Assembly: GCF_022829285.1 (NCBI RefSeq)
Contig: NZ_JAKSYI010000141.1
Span: 186,001 to 250,000 of the forward strand
Source of the DNA: Methylobacterium sp. J-078
GTDB lineage: Bacteria > Pseudomonadota > Alphaproteobacteria > Rhizobiales > Beijerinckiaceae
Reading direction: 5' to 3'
DNA length: 64,000 nt
Made by a program: the position numbers and the translations under genes. This document shows, piece by piece, positions 34,006 to 43,352 of the stretch (positions within the stretch are counted from its first letter, which is position 1; every line of letters begins with the position of its first letter). Under the pieces are notes generated by a model. The model saw only the letters and a program-made list of their open reading frames with translations. It was not told the DNA's origin and did not search any database.

Positions 34006-35553
34006 ATGCGCCTGTCATCTCGAACCGACCGGTGGCTGTCCGCCTCCCGGACCTGGAACGTCCTCGGCATCCTCGCGCCGATCGGCATGCTCCTGATCTG
34101 CGGGCAGATGCTCCTCGACATGCGCAACGACGCCTGGGACAAGGCCACCCAGACGTCACGAAACCTGCTCCAGGTGATCGAGCGCGATATCGCCCGCAAC
34201 GTCGAGATCATCGATCTCTCGCTGCGCGCCGTCGTCGACAACCTGTCGGCCCCGGGAATCTCGGAGATCAGCCCGGAGCTGCGCCAACTGGTTCTGTTCG
34301 ACCGGGCCGCGACCGCCACCGACATGGGGGTGGTGCTCGTCCTGAACGAGAAGGGCGATACCGTCGTCGATTCGCACGCGGTCCCCGCCCGCCGTCTCAA
34401 CAACGCCGACCGTGACTATTTCCGCGCGCATGCGGCGCATGCGGATCTCGGCCTCGTCATCAGCCGGCCGGTCACATCCCGCCTGGTCGGCGTTCCGGTC
34501 ATCGTCCTGAGTCGACGCATCACCAAGCTGGATGGGAGCTTCGGCGGGATCGTCTCGGCCTCCCTCAAGCTTTCCTATTTCACCCGGCTGTTCGCGAATA
34601 TCGGTCTCGGTCCGCGGGGTGCGATCAACCTGTACCTGCGCGACGGCACCCGGCTCATGCGCCATCCCCTCGCGGCGGCCGATATCGGTGCGGACGTGTC
34701 CGGTTCGGCGACCTTCCAACACTTCCTGAAGGCCACGCACGGCACCTTCGTCGGCGATTCGCTGCGCGATGCAGGCCAGCGCCTCTACGCGTATACGAGC
34801 GTCGGCGACCTGCCCCTCATCGTCAACGTCGCCCTCGCCGTGGAGGAGATCGACGCGCAGTGGCGCACCAAGGCCCTCGTCATCGGCCTGATGGTGCTCG
34901 CCCTGTGCGGCCTGACCATCGGCCTCTCATTCCTGTTCGGATGTGAACTGCGGCAGCGCACGCGGATGCAGGCGGAGCTCGCCCGCCTCTCGCTGACCGA
35001 TGCCCTCACCGAATTGCCGAACCGCCGCCGCTTCGAGGACGAGATCGCCAGGGCCTGGACGGGACCGGCCGATCCGGTGGCGGTGCGCTCCCTGCTCGTC
35101 GTCGATGTCGATTACTTCAAGGCCATCAACGACCGCTACGGCCATGGGATCGGCGACGCGGTCCTGCGGGGGCTCGCCGCCTGCCTCTCCGCGAGCATCC
35201 GCCGGCCGGGCGATCTCGTCTGCCGGATCGGCGGCGAGGAGTTCGTGCTGCTGCTTCCGGACACGGACGAGGTGGGCGCGCTGCGGATCGCCGAGGCGGT
35301 GCATGCGGAGGTGGCCACCCTCGGCATCGCGTCGGCCGGGATTCGGCCGGGGTCGATCACCGTCAGCATCGGCCTCGCCAGCACCCTAGGGTCCGCGACC
35401 GGAACCGTGGCGCCCGCAGACCTCTACCAATTCGCCGACATCGCGCTGTACGCGGCAAAGGCCGCCGGCCGCAACCGGACTCATATCGCCGTGCCGCGTC
35501 GAAACCCGCCGATGAGCCAGGAGATCGCGGCGCAATGGGTCGGGGCTGCCTGA
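34006..35553 (+). CDS. Membrane-bound diguanylate cyclase with periplasmic Cache-type sensor
   Basis: 515 aa from the ATG at 34006. TM helix 1 near residues 17-37, a periplasmic dCache-like sensor (about 45-285; VLNEKGDTVVDSHAVPARRLNNADRDYF), TM helix 2 about 290-312, then the GGDEF domain (about 345-500) with DALTELPNRRRFEDE and active-site GGEEF at 409-413. The inhibitory I-site RPGD at 400-403 is at the right spacing, so product inhibition by c-di-GMP is expected. The frame is open upstream to 33907, so a longer start is possible. Converges with rimM (17 bp). Confidence 0.9.
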   Translation: MRLSSRTDRWLSASRTWNVLGILAPIGMLLICGQMLLDMRNDAWDKATQTSRNLLQVIERDIARNVEIIDLSLRAVVDNLSAPGISEISPELRQLVLFDRAATATDMGVVLVLNEKGDTVVDSHAVPARRLNNADRDYFRAHAAHADLGLVISRPVTSRLVGVPVIVLSRRITKLDGSFGGIVSASLKLSYFTRLFANIGLGPRGAINLYLRDGTRLMRHPLAAADIGADVSGSATFQHFLKATHGTFVGDSLRDAGQRLYAYTSVGDLPLIVNVALAVEEIDAQWRTKALVIGLMVLALCGLTIGLSFLFGCELRQRTRMQAELARLSLTDALTELPNRRRFEDEIARAWTGPADPVAVRSLLVVDVDYFKAINDRYGHGIGDAVLRGLAACLSASIRRPGDLVCRIGGEEFVLLLPDTDEVGALRIAEAVHAEVATLGIASAGIRPGSITVSIGLASTLGSATGTVAPADLYQFADIALYAAKAAGRNRTHIAVPRRNPPMSQEIAAQWVGAA

Positions 35554-35570
35554 AACGGCGGCCGGGCCGT

Positions 35571-36257
35571 TCAGACCGGCTCGTTGGGTGGGCGGGGACC
35601 GGCCGGGACGAACAGATCCTCGGGCGGATCGACCACCACCCGGCCTTCTGCGATCGCGAGCACCGGCACGAAGGCCTTCGTGAAGGGCAGGAGGGCGGTG
35701 GCGCCGCCGAGCGCCGGCTTGATCTCGAGGAGATCGCCGCCGCCGTAATTCGGCACGTCCGCCACGGTGCCGAGCACCACGCCCTGCGTGTCGACCACGG
35801 TCAGGCCGACGAGGTCCGCCGTGAAGAATTCGTCCTCGTCCTCCGTGGCGCCGAGGCGCTCGCGGGGCAGGTAGAGGGCGACGCGGTTCAGCGCTTCTGC
35901 GCCGGTCCGGTCCGCCACACCCTTCACGCGCACGACGAGGAGGTCGGGGGAGCTGCCACCGGCCTGGCGGATGTCGGTAAACTCGATGCGGCGGCCGTCG
36001 CTGGCGATCAGCGGCCCGTAGGTTCCGATGGCCTGCGGGTCGCCGGTGTAGGATTTCAACCGGACCTCGCCGTTGAGACCGTGCGCGCGCCCGAACTCGC
36101 CCATGCGGACGAGGCTCGGGTCGGTCTCCGGCAGGGCGGCGGGATCGTCCGGCCGCGGACGGTGGGCCGAGGTGGCCGCATCGCTGCCGATGCGGCCCGG
36201 CCGGGCACGGCGGCCGCCGTCACCGTGGGGAGTGGTGCCTCCGGGACGGCGGGCCAT
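35571..36257 (-). CDS. rimM: 16S rRNA processing / ribosome maturation factor RimM
   Basis: 228 aa. About 48 low-complexity Arg/Gly/Pro residues precede the RimM N-terminal domain (VRMGEFGRAHGLNGEVRLKSYTGDP), followed by a PRC-barrel domain (DEFFTADLVGLTVVDTQGVVLGTV ... YGGGDLLEIKP ... LPFTKAFVPVL). Binds S19 in 30S assembly. The long N-terminal extension could mean a later start, but no in-frame ATG lies closer to the domain than the Met of RMGEF. It follows rpsP after 10 bp. Confidence 0.93.
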   Translation of the reverse strand: MARRPGGTTPHGDGGRRARPGRIGSDAATSAHRPRPDDPAALPETDPSLVRMGEFGRAHGLNGEVRLKSYTGDPQAIGTYGPLIASDGRRIEFTDIRQAGGSSPDLLVVRVKGVADRTGAEALNRVALYLPRERLGATEDEDEFFTADLVGLTVVDTQGVVLGTVADVPNYGGGDLLEIKPALGGATALLPFTKAFVPVLAIAEGRVVVDPPEDLFVPAGPRPPNEPV

Positions 36258-36267
36258 GCGAGGGCCC

Positions 36268-36630
36268 TCAGGCCGCGGCGTCTTCGGCCGGGGCGGCGGC
36301 CTTCTCGGCGCGCTTGGCGGCGCGCTCCTTGGCCTTCTCGCCCGGCTCGGCCTTCTGGGGGTTGTTGCGCGCGGGGCGCTTGGCGAGGCCGGCGGCGTCG
36401 AGGAAGCGCAGGACGCGGTCGGTGGGCTGGGCGCCCTTGGCGAGCCAGGCCTGGATCTTGTCGGCCTCGAGCACGATGCGGGCCGGATCGTCCTTGGCCT
36501 TCATGGGATCGTAGACGCCGACCTTGTCGATGAAGCGGCCGTCGCGGGGAGCGCGGGCGTCGGCGACGACGATGCGGTAGTACGGGCGCTTCTTGGCGCC
36601 GCCACGGGTGAGACGAATCTTGAGGGACAT
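36268..36630 (-). CDS. rpsP: 30S ribosomal protein S16
   Basis: 120 aa. Residues 1-80 are S16 (SLKIRLTRGGAKKRPYYRIVVADARAPRDGRFIDKVGVYDP, ... DKIQAWLAKGAQPTDRVLRFL); the last 35 residues are a Lys/Glu/Ala-rich tail (AKERAAKRAEKAAAPAEDAAA) longer than in E. coli S16 (82 aa). Between ffh and rimM on the same strand. Confidence 0.96.
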   Translation of the reverse strand: MSLKIRLTRGGAKKRPYYRIVVADARAPRDGRFIDKVGVYDPMKAKDDPARIVLEADKIQAWLAKGAQPTDRVLRFLDAAGLAKRPARNNPQKAEPGEKAKERAAKRAEKAAAPAEDAAA

Positions 36631-36742
36631 GTTTGACTCCGAAGGATAGGTGTTCTGGTGACCTCGAGCGAGGGGCGCGTAGTGAGTAGGGAAGCGGGCC
36701 GGCGGGGCACCGCTTCGCTATTCGCTAAGCCCCCGTTCGCCC

Positions 36743-38305
36743 CTACTTCTTCTTCCCGAACGGGAAACCGCCGAGACCCGGCAGGCCGCCGGGGCCCTTG
36801 GGACCCCCGAGCCCGGGCAGGCCCGGCATCTTGCCCCTGAGGCCCGGAGGCATCGGGGGGAGCTTGCCGCCGAGCTGCTTCTGCATGTCGGCGATCATTT
36901 CCGGCGTCGGCTCCGGCATGCCGGGGGGCAGGCCGGGCATGCCGCCCATCCCACCGCCGCCACCCATGCCGAACATCGAGCCGAGGGCCTGCCCGATGCC
37001 GCGCTTGCCCGAACCCATCGCCTTCATCATGTCGGCCATGGTCCGGTGCATCTTGAGGAGCTTGTTGAGCTCCTCCACCTTCGTCCCCGAGCCCGCGGCG
37101 ATGCGCTTCTTGCGGGAGTTCTTGAGGATGTCGGGATTCTTGCGCTCCTGCGCGGTCATCGACGAGATGATGGCCCGCTGACGGGCGAACATCTTCTCAT
37201 CGAGGTTGGCGTTCTCGACCTGCTTCTTGATCTGACCCATGCCCGGGAGCATGCCCATCAGGCCGCCGATGCCGCCCATCTTCTCCATCTGGGCGAGCTG
37301 CATGGACAGGTCGTCGAGGTCGAACTTGCCCTTGCGCATCTTCTCCGCGGTGCGGAGCGCCTGCTCGTGGTCGATGGTCTCGGCCGCCTTCTCCACGAGG
37401 GAGACGATGTCGCCCATGCCGAGGATGCGGTTGGCGACGCGGGAGGGGTGGAACTCCTCCAGGGCGTCGACCTTCTCGCCGGTGCCGACGAGCTTGATCG
37501 GCTTGCCGGTGACGGCGCGCATCGAGAGCGCGGCGCCACCGCGCGAATCGCCGTCCATGCGGGTCAGCACGATGCCGGTGACGCCCAGGCGCTCGTCGAA
37601 GGCGCGGGCGGTGTTCACCGCGTCCTGGCCGGTCAGCGCGTCGGCGACGAGGAGCACCTCGTGCGGGTTGGTGGCGGCCTTGACCTCGGCCGCCTCCGCC
37701 ATCAGCGCCTCGTCGAGGGTGATGCGGCCGGCGGTGTCGAGCATGACCACGTCGAAGCCGCCGAGGCGGGCGGCGTCCATGGCGCGGCGGGCGATCTGCA
37801 CCGCCGACTGGCCGGCCACGATCGGCAGGCTCTCGACCTCGACCTGCTTGGCCAGGATCGCGAGCTGCTCCATCGCCGCCGGGCGGCGGGTGTCGAGGGA
37901 GGCCAGCAGCACCCGGCGCTTGTCGCGGGCCACCAGCCGGCGCGCGATCTTGGCGGTGGTGGTGGTCTTGCCCGAGCCCTGCAGGCCGACCATCAGGATG
38001 GCGACGGGCGCAGGGGCGTTCAGGTCGATGACGCTCGCATCCGAGCCGAGCATCGCCACGAGTTCGTCGTTGACGATCTTGACGACCATCTGGCCGGGGG
38101 TGACCGACTTCAGGACGATCGCGCCGACCGCCTTCTCGCGCACCTTCTCGGTGAAGCCGCGCACCACCTCGAGGGCGACGTCGGCCTCCAGCAGGGCGCG
38201 CCGGACCTCGCGCAGGGCCGCGGTGACGTCGGCCTCGGTCAGCGCGCCGCGGCGCGTGAGGCCGGAGAGAATCCCGGAGAGGCGATCGGACAGGCCTTCG
38301 AACAT
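36743..38305 (-). CDS. ffh: Signal recognition particle GTPase Ffh
   Basis: 520 aa. N domain (1-85), G domain with P-loop GLQGSGKTTTTAKIA, DTRRPAAMEQL, DTAGRITLD and TRMDGDSRGGAALS; then the Met-rich M domain (about 300-450) binding 4.5S RNA and signal peptides (GMGQIKKQV, SMTAQERKNPDIL, RKKRIAAGSGT). The C-terminal 70 residues are a Met/Gly/Pro-rich repeat tail (MGGMPGLPPGMPEPTPEM ... GLPGLGG) longer than in E. coli Ffh. First gene of the ffh-rpsP-rimM run. Confidence 0.97.
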   Translation of the reverse strand: MFEGLSDRLSGILSGLTRRGALTEADVTAALREVRRALLEADVALEVVRGFTEKVREKAVGAIVLKSVTPGQMVVKIVNDELVAMLGSDASVIDLNAPAPVAILMVGLQGSGKTTTTAKIARRLVARDKRRVLLASLDTRRPAAMEQLAILAKQVEVESLPIVAGQSAVQIARRAMDAARLGGFDVVMLDTAGRITLDEALMAEAAEVKAATNPHEVLLVADALTGQDAVNTARAFDERLGVTGIVLTRMDGDSRGGAALSMRAVTGKPIKLVGTGEKVDALEEFHPSRVANRILGMGDIVSLVEKAAETIDHEQALRTAEKMRKGKFDLDDLSMQLAQMEKMGGIGGLMGMLPGMGQIKKQVENANLDEKMFARQRAIISSMTAQERKNPDILKNSRKKRIAAGSGTKVEELNKLLKMHRTMADMMKAMGSGKRGIGQALGSMFGMGGGGGMGGMPGLPPGMPEPTPEMIADMQKQLGGKLPPMPPGLRGKMPGLPGLGGPKGPGGLPGLGGFPFGKKK

Positions 38306-38343
38306 GCGTCAGGCTCCCTGGACCGGCATCGTCATCGGGTGAC

Positions 38344-38568
38344 TCACTGGTTGACGCCCGCGCTCTCCGCCCGGCGCGCCTGGAGCGCGTCCTCGAAGCC
38401 GCGGATCGCCTTGGCGAACTTGTCCCGGCATTCCGGGTTGCAGAAGCCCACCACCGCGCCGTTGTAGAGGGTCAGCGAGTCGGCCGCGATCGGCTTGCCC
38501 GACCAGGGGCAGGTGTCGTTCACCGCATCCTCGATGCGCAGGGTCGTGTTCGCGGCAGCGTTGGGCAT
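38344..38568 (-). CDS. Small zinc-ribbon/TRASH-like protein
   Basis: 74 aa. Core CPWSGKPIAADSLTLYNG ... FCNPECRDKFAKAI with Cys20, Cys43 and Cys47, resembling YHS/TRASH metal-binding modules; the fold is inferred. Homologous-looking small proteins in alphaproteobacteria are sometimes mislabelled as glutathione S-transferases. It sits 38 bp upstream of ffh on the same strand; role unknown. Confidence 0.7.
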   Translation of the reverse strand: MPNAAANTTLRIEDAVNDTCPWSGKPIAADSLTLYNGAVVGFCNPECRDKFAKAIRGFEDALQARRAESAGVNQ

Positions 38569-38958
38569 CGGGACTCGACGACGACGGGTGAAGCGGGGCC
38601 GACGTCCTGTTCCCCAACGCGAAGCTCGCCCGAGGGCGCATCGCGCTGTCGGGCGTTGACCTCCGGCCTCGCAGGGCCGGTCGGCGTTCGTGGTGACGAT
38701 CAGACCGTCGAATGAATAGGGAGGCGGTTAGTCCGACGGCGGGGCCAAGTCAAGTTTTGCGATTGAAGGGCAGGGCTTCCACGTTCTTCCTGCGGTTCCG
38801 CCACGCTGCGCGGTTTCGTCGGCGTCGCCAGCCCCATCATCGCGTGTTCGGCCATGGATGCCCAGGTCTTCGCGGCGCTTCTCTACCCGATCCGCGCCTC
38901 GGCGCTGGGCCTCGGCACGCTGTGGCTGGCCCGGCGGAACCCCTGACGCGGCTCGGCT
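38569..38958. other. 390-bp intergenic region, no supported gene
   Basis: Left side holds the promoter region of the zinc-ribbon gene (minus). The right side contains a 30-codon plus-strand frame at 38854-38946 (MDAQVFAALLYPIRASALG..., one helix-like stretch), which lacks a convincing ribosome-binding site. No strong hairpin or promoter was picked out. Confidence 0.5.
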
Positions 38959-40041
38959 TCAGCGCCCCGCTGCCGGAAGCCCCGGCAGCGCCGTCAACGT
39001 CGCGTCCGAGAACGCCATCGCCTTGAACAGGCTGCCCATGCCGCGCCGGGACGGGTCGGTCAGGCGGGTCGCCGCCGCCGTGATCGCGTCGCGCTGTGCC
39101 GGTGACGCGTCTCGTCCCAGTCGCTCGGCCCGCTCGCGCAGACCCAGGGCGAGGAGGAAGTCGCGCTGGTCGACGGGGCCGTGCAGGATCGCGCCTTCGC
39201 CGGCCGCGGCGCGGCCGAGGGCGGTAAAATCCACGTGGGTGGTGAGGTCGGCCTCGCCGGGGGCGGCGAGCGACGGGACGAAGGCGTGGCCGCGCAGAGC
39301 CTGGAGCGTATCGCCGAAGCCCGGCCGGACATGGCCGTAATCGATGGCCAGCACCGCGCCCCGGTCGGCAACGATACGGCGGGCGAGGCCGCGCACGGTG
39401 TCGAGGGCCGCGCCCGGCAGGGTCATCAGAACGCCGGTGGGGCCGCTGGCGGCGATGCGGGTGTCGGGCTCGGCCGCGAGGCCGAAGGCGAGGGCGCCGC
39501 CATCCGCCGAGAGGCCGACGAGGCGCTCGAACCAGCCGCGCTCGGCGCGCTGGAACTGCCGCACGGGCAGGGCGTCGAAGAATTCGTTGGCGACGACCAG
39601 GGTCGGGCCGTGCGGCAGCGTCTCGAGGGTCTCGTGCCAAGTCGGGGCGGCGCCCGAAAGGCGGGATTCCTGTTCGGCCCGGAGCACCGGGCTCGTCTCG
39701 ACGAGGTGCAGGGCCGGGCGCAGGGCCGGCGCGGCGCGGGACAGGGCCCGCAGCGCGTCCTGCATCAGGGTGCCCCGGCCGGGTCCGAGTTCCACCAGGG
39801 CGAGGTCGGCCGGCGCGCCCATGGCGCCCCAGCTCGCAGCGAGCCAGACCCCGATCAGTTCGCCGAACATCTGGCTGATCTCGGGGGCGGTGACGAAGTC
39901 GCCCCGCGCCCCGAGGGGGTCGCGGGTGCGGTAGTAGCCGTGCACGGGGTGGCCGAGGCAGAGGCTCATGTAGCGGTCGAGGCCGATCGGGCCGGAGGCC
40001 AGGATCTCGTCGCGGATCTCGGCGAAGAGCGGGCTCGTCAC
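38959..40041 (-). CDS. MidA/NDUFAF7-family SAM-dependent methyltransferase
   Basis: 360 aa. Opening residues LFAEIRDEILASGPIGLDRYMSLCLGHPVHGYY are the MidA family signature; RDPLGARGDFVTAPEISQMFGELIGVWL and SAM motif LVELGPGRGTLMQDALRAL follow, then VANEFFDALPVRQF and AIDYGH. The mitochondrial homologue methylates an Arg of complex I subunit NDUFS2; whether the bacterial protein does the same is not known. GTG start overlaps the lgt stop (GTGA), implying translational coupling. Confidence 0.9.
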   Translation of the reverse strand: MTSPLFAEIRDEILASGPIGLDRYMSLCLGHPVHGYYRTRDPLGARGDFVTAPEISQMFGELIGVWLAASWGAMGAPADLALVELGPGRGTLMQDALRALSRAAPALRPALHLVETSPVLRAEQESRLSGAAPTWHETLETLPHGPTLVVANEFFDALPVRQFQRAERGWFERLVGLSADGGALAFGLAAEPDTRIAASGPTGVLMTLPGAALDTVRGLARRIVADRGAVLAIDYGHVRPGFGDTLQALRGHAFVPSLAAPGEADLTTHVDFTALGRAAAGEGAILHGPVDQRDFLLALGLRERAERLGRDASPAQRDAITAAATRLTDPSRRGMGSLFKAMAFSDATLTALPGLPAAGR

Positions 40042-40964
40042 GCCGCGTCGGCCTTGGCGGGCGACACGGGTACGTCCTCCACGGCCACGCGGGGGCGGGT
40101 GGTGCCCCTGAGAGCCAGGACGATCGCACCGATGCCGACGAGCGCCATCGGCACGCACAGCACCATCCCCATGGTGATGCCGCCGGTGGACCAGGTCCCG
40201 GTGCCGAACAGGTAGCCGAGCTGGCGGTCCGGCTCGCGGAAGAACTCGCAGAACGTCCGGCTGAGCGCGTAGCCGAGGACGAAGATCCCGCCCATCAGGC
40301 CGGGCTTGCGGAAGCCGCTGGCGCGCACCGCGATCAGCATCACGACGAACAGCAGCGCGCCCTCGGTGGCCGCTTCGTAGAGCTGGCTCGGGTGGCGGGG
40401 CAGGGGACCGCCGGTGGGAAACACGATGGCGTAGGGGAAGTCCGGCGCGATGCGGCCCCAGAGCTCGCCGTTCACGAAATTGGCGATGCGCCCGAAGAAC
40501 AGGCCGATCGGCACCACCACGGCGGCGAGGTCGAGGAGGGTGAGGGATTGGAGCTTGCGGGCGCGGGCGAACAGCACCATCGCCAGCACGGCGCCGAGGA
40601 AGCCGCCGTGGAAGGACATGCCGCCGTTGCGGATGGCCAGGATCTCGATGGGGTCGGCGAGGTAGAGCGGCAGGTTGTAGAACAGCACGTAGCCGATGCG
40701 CCCGCCGAGGACGACGCCGAGCGCCACCCAGACGATGAGGTCGTCGATGTCGTTCAGGCTCGGGCGCCGCACCACGCCCCAGTAGCGGTCCGCCGCCACC
40801 AGCCGGCGGGCGTAGTACCAGCCGCCGAGCAGGCCTACGATGTAGGCGAGGGCGTACCACTTGATGGTGATCGGCCCGATCGCCACCGCCACCGGATCGA
40901 TGGCGGGGAAGGGCAGGGCGAGGAGCGGCGGCATCGGCGAGGGGTCCCGGTTGAGCCGGGGCAT
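40038..40964 (-). CDS. lgt: Phosphatidylglycerol:prolipoprotein diacylglyceryl transferase
   Basis: 308 aa inner-membrane enzyme starting lipoprotein maturation. Seven predicted helices; landmarks ALAYIVGLLGGWYYARRL, GGRIGYVLFYNLPLYLADPIEILAIRNGGMSFHGGFLGAV (conserved His), and the Lgt signature GRIANFVNGELWGR, then HPSQLYEA. Pairs functionally with Lnt at 59.3 kb. Overlaps the MidA-like gene. Confidence 0.97.
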   Translation of the reverse strand: MPRLNRDPSPMPPLLALPFPAIDPVAVAIGPITIKWYALAYIVGLLGGWYYARRLVAADRYWGVVRRPSLNDIDDLIVWVALGVVLGGRIGYVLFYNLPLYLADPIEILAIRNGGMSFHGGFLGAVLAMVLFARARKLQSLTLLDLAAVVVPIGLFFGRIANFVNGELWGRIAPDFPYAIVFPTGGPLPRHPSQLYEAATEGALLFVVMLIAVRASGFRKPGLMGGIFVLGYALSRTFCEFFREPDRQLGYLFGTGTWSTGGITMGMVLCVPMALVGIGAIVLALRGTTRPRVAVEDVPVSPAKADAA

Positions 40965-41038
40965 TGGGCCCGACCCCGCCGGGGGGTCAAGACCGGCGGA
41001 TGCCGCCGGCCCATGCGGTCACGGCTCCGCCGGTGTCC

Positions 41039-43189
41039 TCAGGCCGCCCGGACGGTGGCGAGGAAGCCCGCGACCTCCGTGCGCAGCTGCTCGGACTGGC
41101 GGGAGAGGTCGGCCGATGCGCGCTGGACCTGGTCCGCCGTCGCGCCGGCCTCGGCGGCCGAGAGCGCCACGGCCTCGATGTCGTGGCTCATGGCGCCGGT
41201 GCCCGAGGACGCCTCACCCATGTTGCGCACGATCTCCTGTGTCGTCACGCCCTGCTCCTCGACCGCGGCGGCGATGCTGCCGGTGACGACGTTCATGCTC
41301 TCGATCCGCGTCACGATGCTGCGGATCGCCCCCGTGGCGCCGGTGGTGGCCGAGCGGATGGCGTCGACCTGACCGGCGATCTCGGTGGTGGCCCGGCCGG
41401 TCTGCTCGGCGAGGTTCTTCACCTCGGCGGCGACCACGGCGAAGCCTCGCCCGGCCTCGCCCGCGCGGGCCGCCTCGATGGTGGCGTTCAGCGCCAGAAG
41501 GTTGGTCTGGCTGGCGATCTGCGACACGAGGCCGACGACGTCGCCGATCCGGGTTGCGGCATCCGACAGCGTCTGCATGGTCGCGGCGGTCCGCCCCGCC
41601 TCCTCGACGGCCTGGGTGGACATGGTGGAGGCCTGCTCCACCTGCCGGCCGATCTCGCTGACGGTGGCGCCAAGTTCCTCGGCGGCCGCCGCCACCGCGT
41701 TGACGTTGCCGGCGGTCTCCTGGGCGATCACCGCCACGGATGTGGAGCGCCGCGCCGTGCCGGCCACCGCCTCCGTCATGCCGGCGGCGGCACCCTGCAG
41801 GTCGGTTGACGCCTGCGAGACGGTGCCGACGATGCCGCCGACCGAGCGCTCGAAGCGGTCGGCGAGGTCGCGCAGCAGGGCGCGGCGCTCGGTCTCCTCC
41901 CGCAGGCGGGCGGCCTCGGTGGTCTTCAACTGCTGAGCGGCCTCCTCCAGGGAGATGTCCCGAATGGTGACGACGGCTCGGGCGATGTCGCCGATCTCGT
42001 CGGCGCGGCGGCTGCCCGGCACCTCGGCCAGGGTCTCGCGGCGGGCGAGGGCCTGGAGCGCGCGGGTCAGGGCGCCGAGGGGGCCCACGATGCTCCGGGC
42101 GAAGAGAAGCCCGAGGAGCGTCGTCACGGCGAGGACCGCGAGCGCCGTCGCCGTCAGGGCCTTCGTCAGCGTGCCCACCGCCGCCAGGGTTTCCTCCTCC
42201 GCCTGCTCCGCGACGATCGTCCAGGGAGCGCCGAGCACCGAGACCCGGGCGGTCGCGACCATCCGGTGGCCGCTGCCGTCCGTGTAGGTGAAGGGGCGCT
42301 CGCCCGCGAGGTCGGCCTTGTCGAGGCCCAGCGCCGTCGCGGGCTTGCCGGCTGTAACGGAGCGGGACAGGGGCGGGTTGCTGCGCAAGGTGCCGTCCGC
42401 GCCGATCGCCATGACCTGACCCGTCTCTCCGAGGCCGCCGCGATCCGAGAGGGTCCGGTCGAACAGGGCGGGCGTCAGGCGCAGGAGAACGAAGCCGATG
42501 CGCGACGCCTCCTGGCCGGTGCCCATGGCGACGTTGGCGCGGCGGGCGATGGACCGGCCGATGAAGGCGGAGGGAGCCGCTTCCGCCGGGTAGGCGGCGT
42601 AATCCTCGTAGAGCGTCGCGTCGGCATCGGCGCTCTTAAGGCGCGCCACGAGGCGGGCGAGCCCCGTCGCGGCGAACTCGGGCTCGGTGAGCGAGCGGCC
42701 GAAATCGGCCCCCTTGGTGGTGGTGTAGACGATGCGGCCGTCCTCGGAGACGAAGACGAGGTCGGCATAGCCGGGCCGCTCCAGGAGCTTGCGGGCGACC
42801 TCCTGCACCTTGGCGTGGCGCCGCCCGTACATCGTGCCCGCCGCCTCGGCGCCGAGGCGCGCCTCGCGGGTGGCGCCCTCCGTGTAGGTCCGGACGAGGC
42901 CGGCGAAGTCGGCCTTGGCCGGGTCGAGGGCTTCGACGAGGTCGCCAAAATTGCCGCCGACCTGCGGGTTGCCGGCCAACGTGACAAGGTCGCCGCCGAC
43001 CCGCTCGGCCACCAGCTCGATCCCGGCCTTGCGGGCCGAGGCCGCGAATTGCAGGCGCTCCTGGGCGGCGTCGGTGAGGCCCGACCGGGCGCTGTACCAG
43101 CTCAGTCCCCCCATCACGCTGGCACTGACGAGGGCCAGCCCGACGGTGATCGCCGGCAAGCGGACGTTGAGGCTGGTGAGACGCGGCAT
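41039..43189 (-). CDS. Methyl-accepting chemotaxis protein with periplasmic Cache sensor
   Basis: 716 aa. TM1 near residues 10-30, a large periplasmic dCache-type domain (about 35-335, with DLVFVSEDGRIVYTTTKGADFGRSL and RANVAMGTGQEASRIGFVLLRL), TM2 about 345-370, HAMP (about 370-425, SIVGPLGALTRALQALARRE), and the signalling domain with the hairpin tip EAARAGEAGRGFAVVAAEVKNLAEQT. No C-terminal CheR-binding pentapeptide (ends TVRAA). Ligand unknown. The AT-richer 160 bp upstream likely carries its promoter. Confidence 0.93.
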   Translation of the reverse strand: MPRLTSLNVRLPAITVGLALVSASVMGGLSWYSARSGLTDAAQERLQFAASARKAGIELVAERVGGDLVTLAGNPQVGGNFGDLVEALDPAKADFAGLVRTYTEGATREARLGAEAAGTMYGRRHAKVQEVARKLLERPGYADLVFVSEDGRIVYTTTKGADFGRSLTEPEFAATGLARLVARLKSADADATLYEDYAAYPAEAAPSAFIGRSIARRANVAMGTGQEASRIGFVLLRLTPALFDRTLSDRGGLGETGQVMAIGADGTLRSNPPLSRSVTAGKPATALGLDKADLAGERPFTYTDGSGHRMVATARVSVLGAPWTIVAEQAEEETLAAVGTLTKALTATALAVLAVTTLLGLLFARSIVGPLGALTRALQALARRETLAEVPGSRRADEIGDIARAVVTIRDISLEEAAQQLKTTEAARLREETERRALLRDLADRFERSVGGIVGTVSQASTDLQGAAAGMTEAVAGTARRSTSVAVIAQETAGNVNAVAAAAEELGATVSEIGRQVEQASTMSTQAVEEAGRTAATMQTLSDAATRIGDVVGLVSQIASQTNLLALNATIEAARAGEAGRGFAVVAAEVKNLAEQTGRATTEIAGQVDAIRSATTGATGAIRSIVTRIESMNVVTGSIAAAVEEQGVTTQEIVRNMGEASSGTGAMSHDIEAVALSAAEAGATADQVQRASADLSRQSEQLRTEVAGFLATVRAA

Positions 43190-43352
43190 TCGGGACGACC
43201 GGTGAGAGGTTCGGGCGTCCCTCTTATGCAGAAAACCTCAATTAAAACTTTCGCGATTTCCTATCGCTTAAGCATTCAAAATACCACGGGCCTCGATCAT
43301 CGCGGACCGCGCCCGATCCCGGGGCGCGATGTCTCGGTTCGACTGTCCGGCC

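Noticed and set aside
38854..38946. 30-codon frame MDAQVFAALLYPIRASALG...
   Set aside because: Helix-like and nicely positioned, but too short, without a Shine-Dalgarno sequence or neighbour that would explain it; could be the remnant of a membrane protein.
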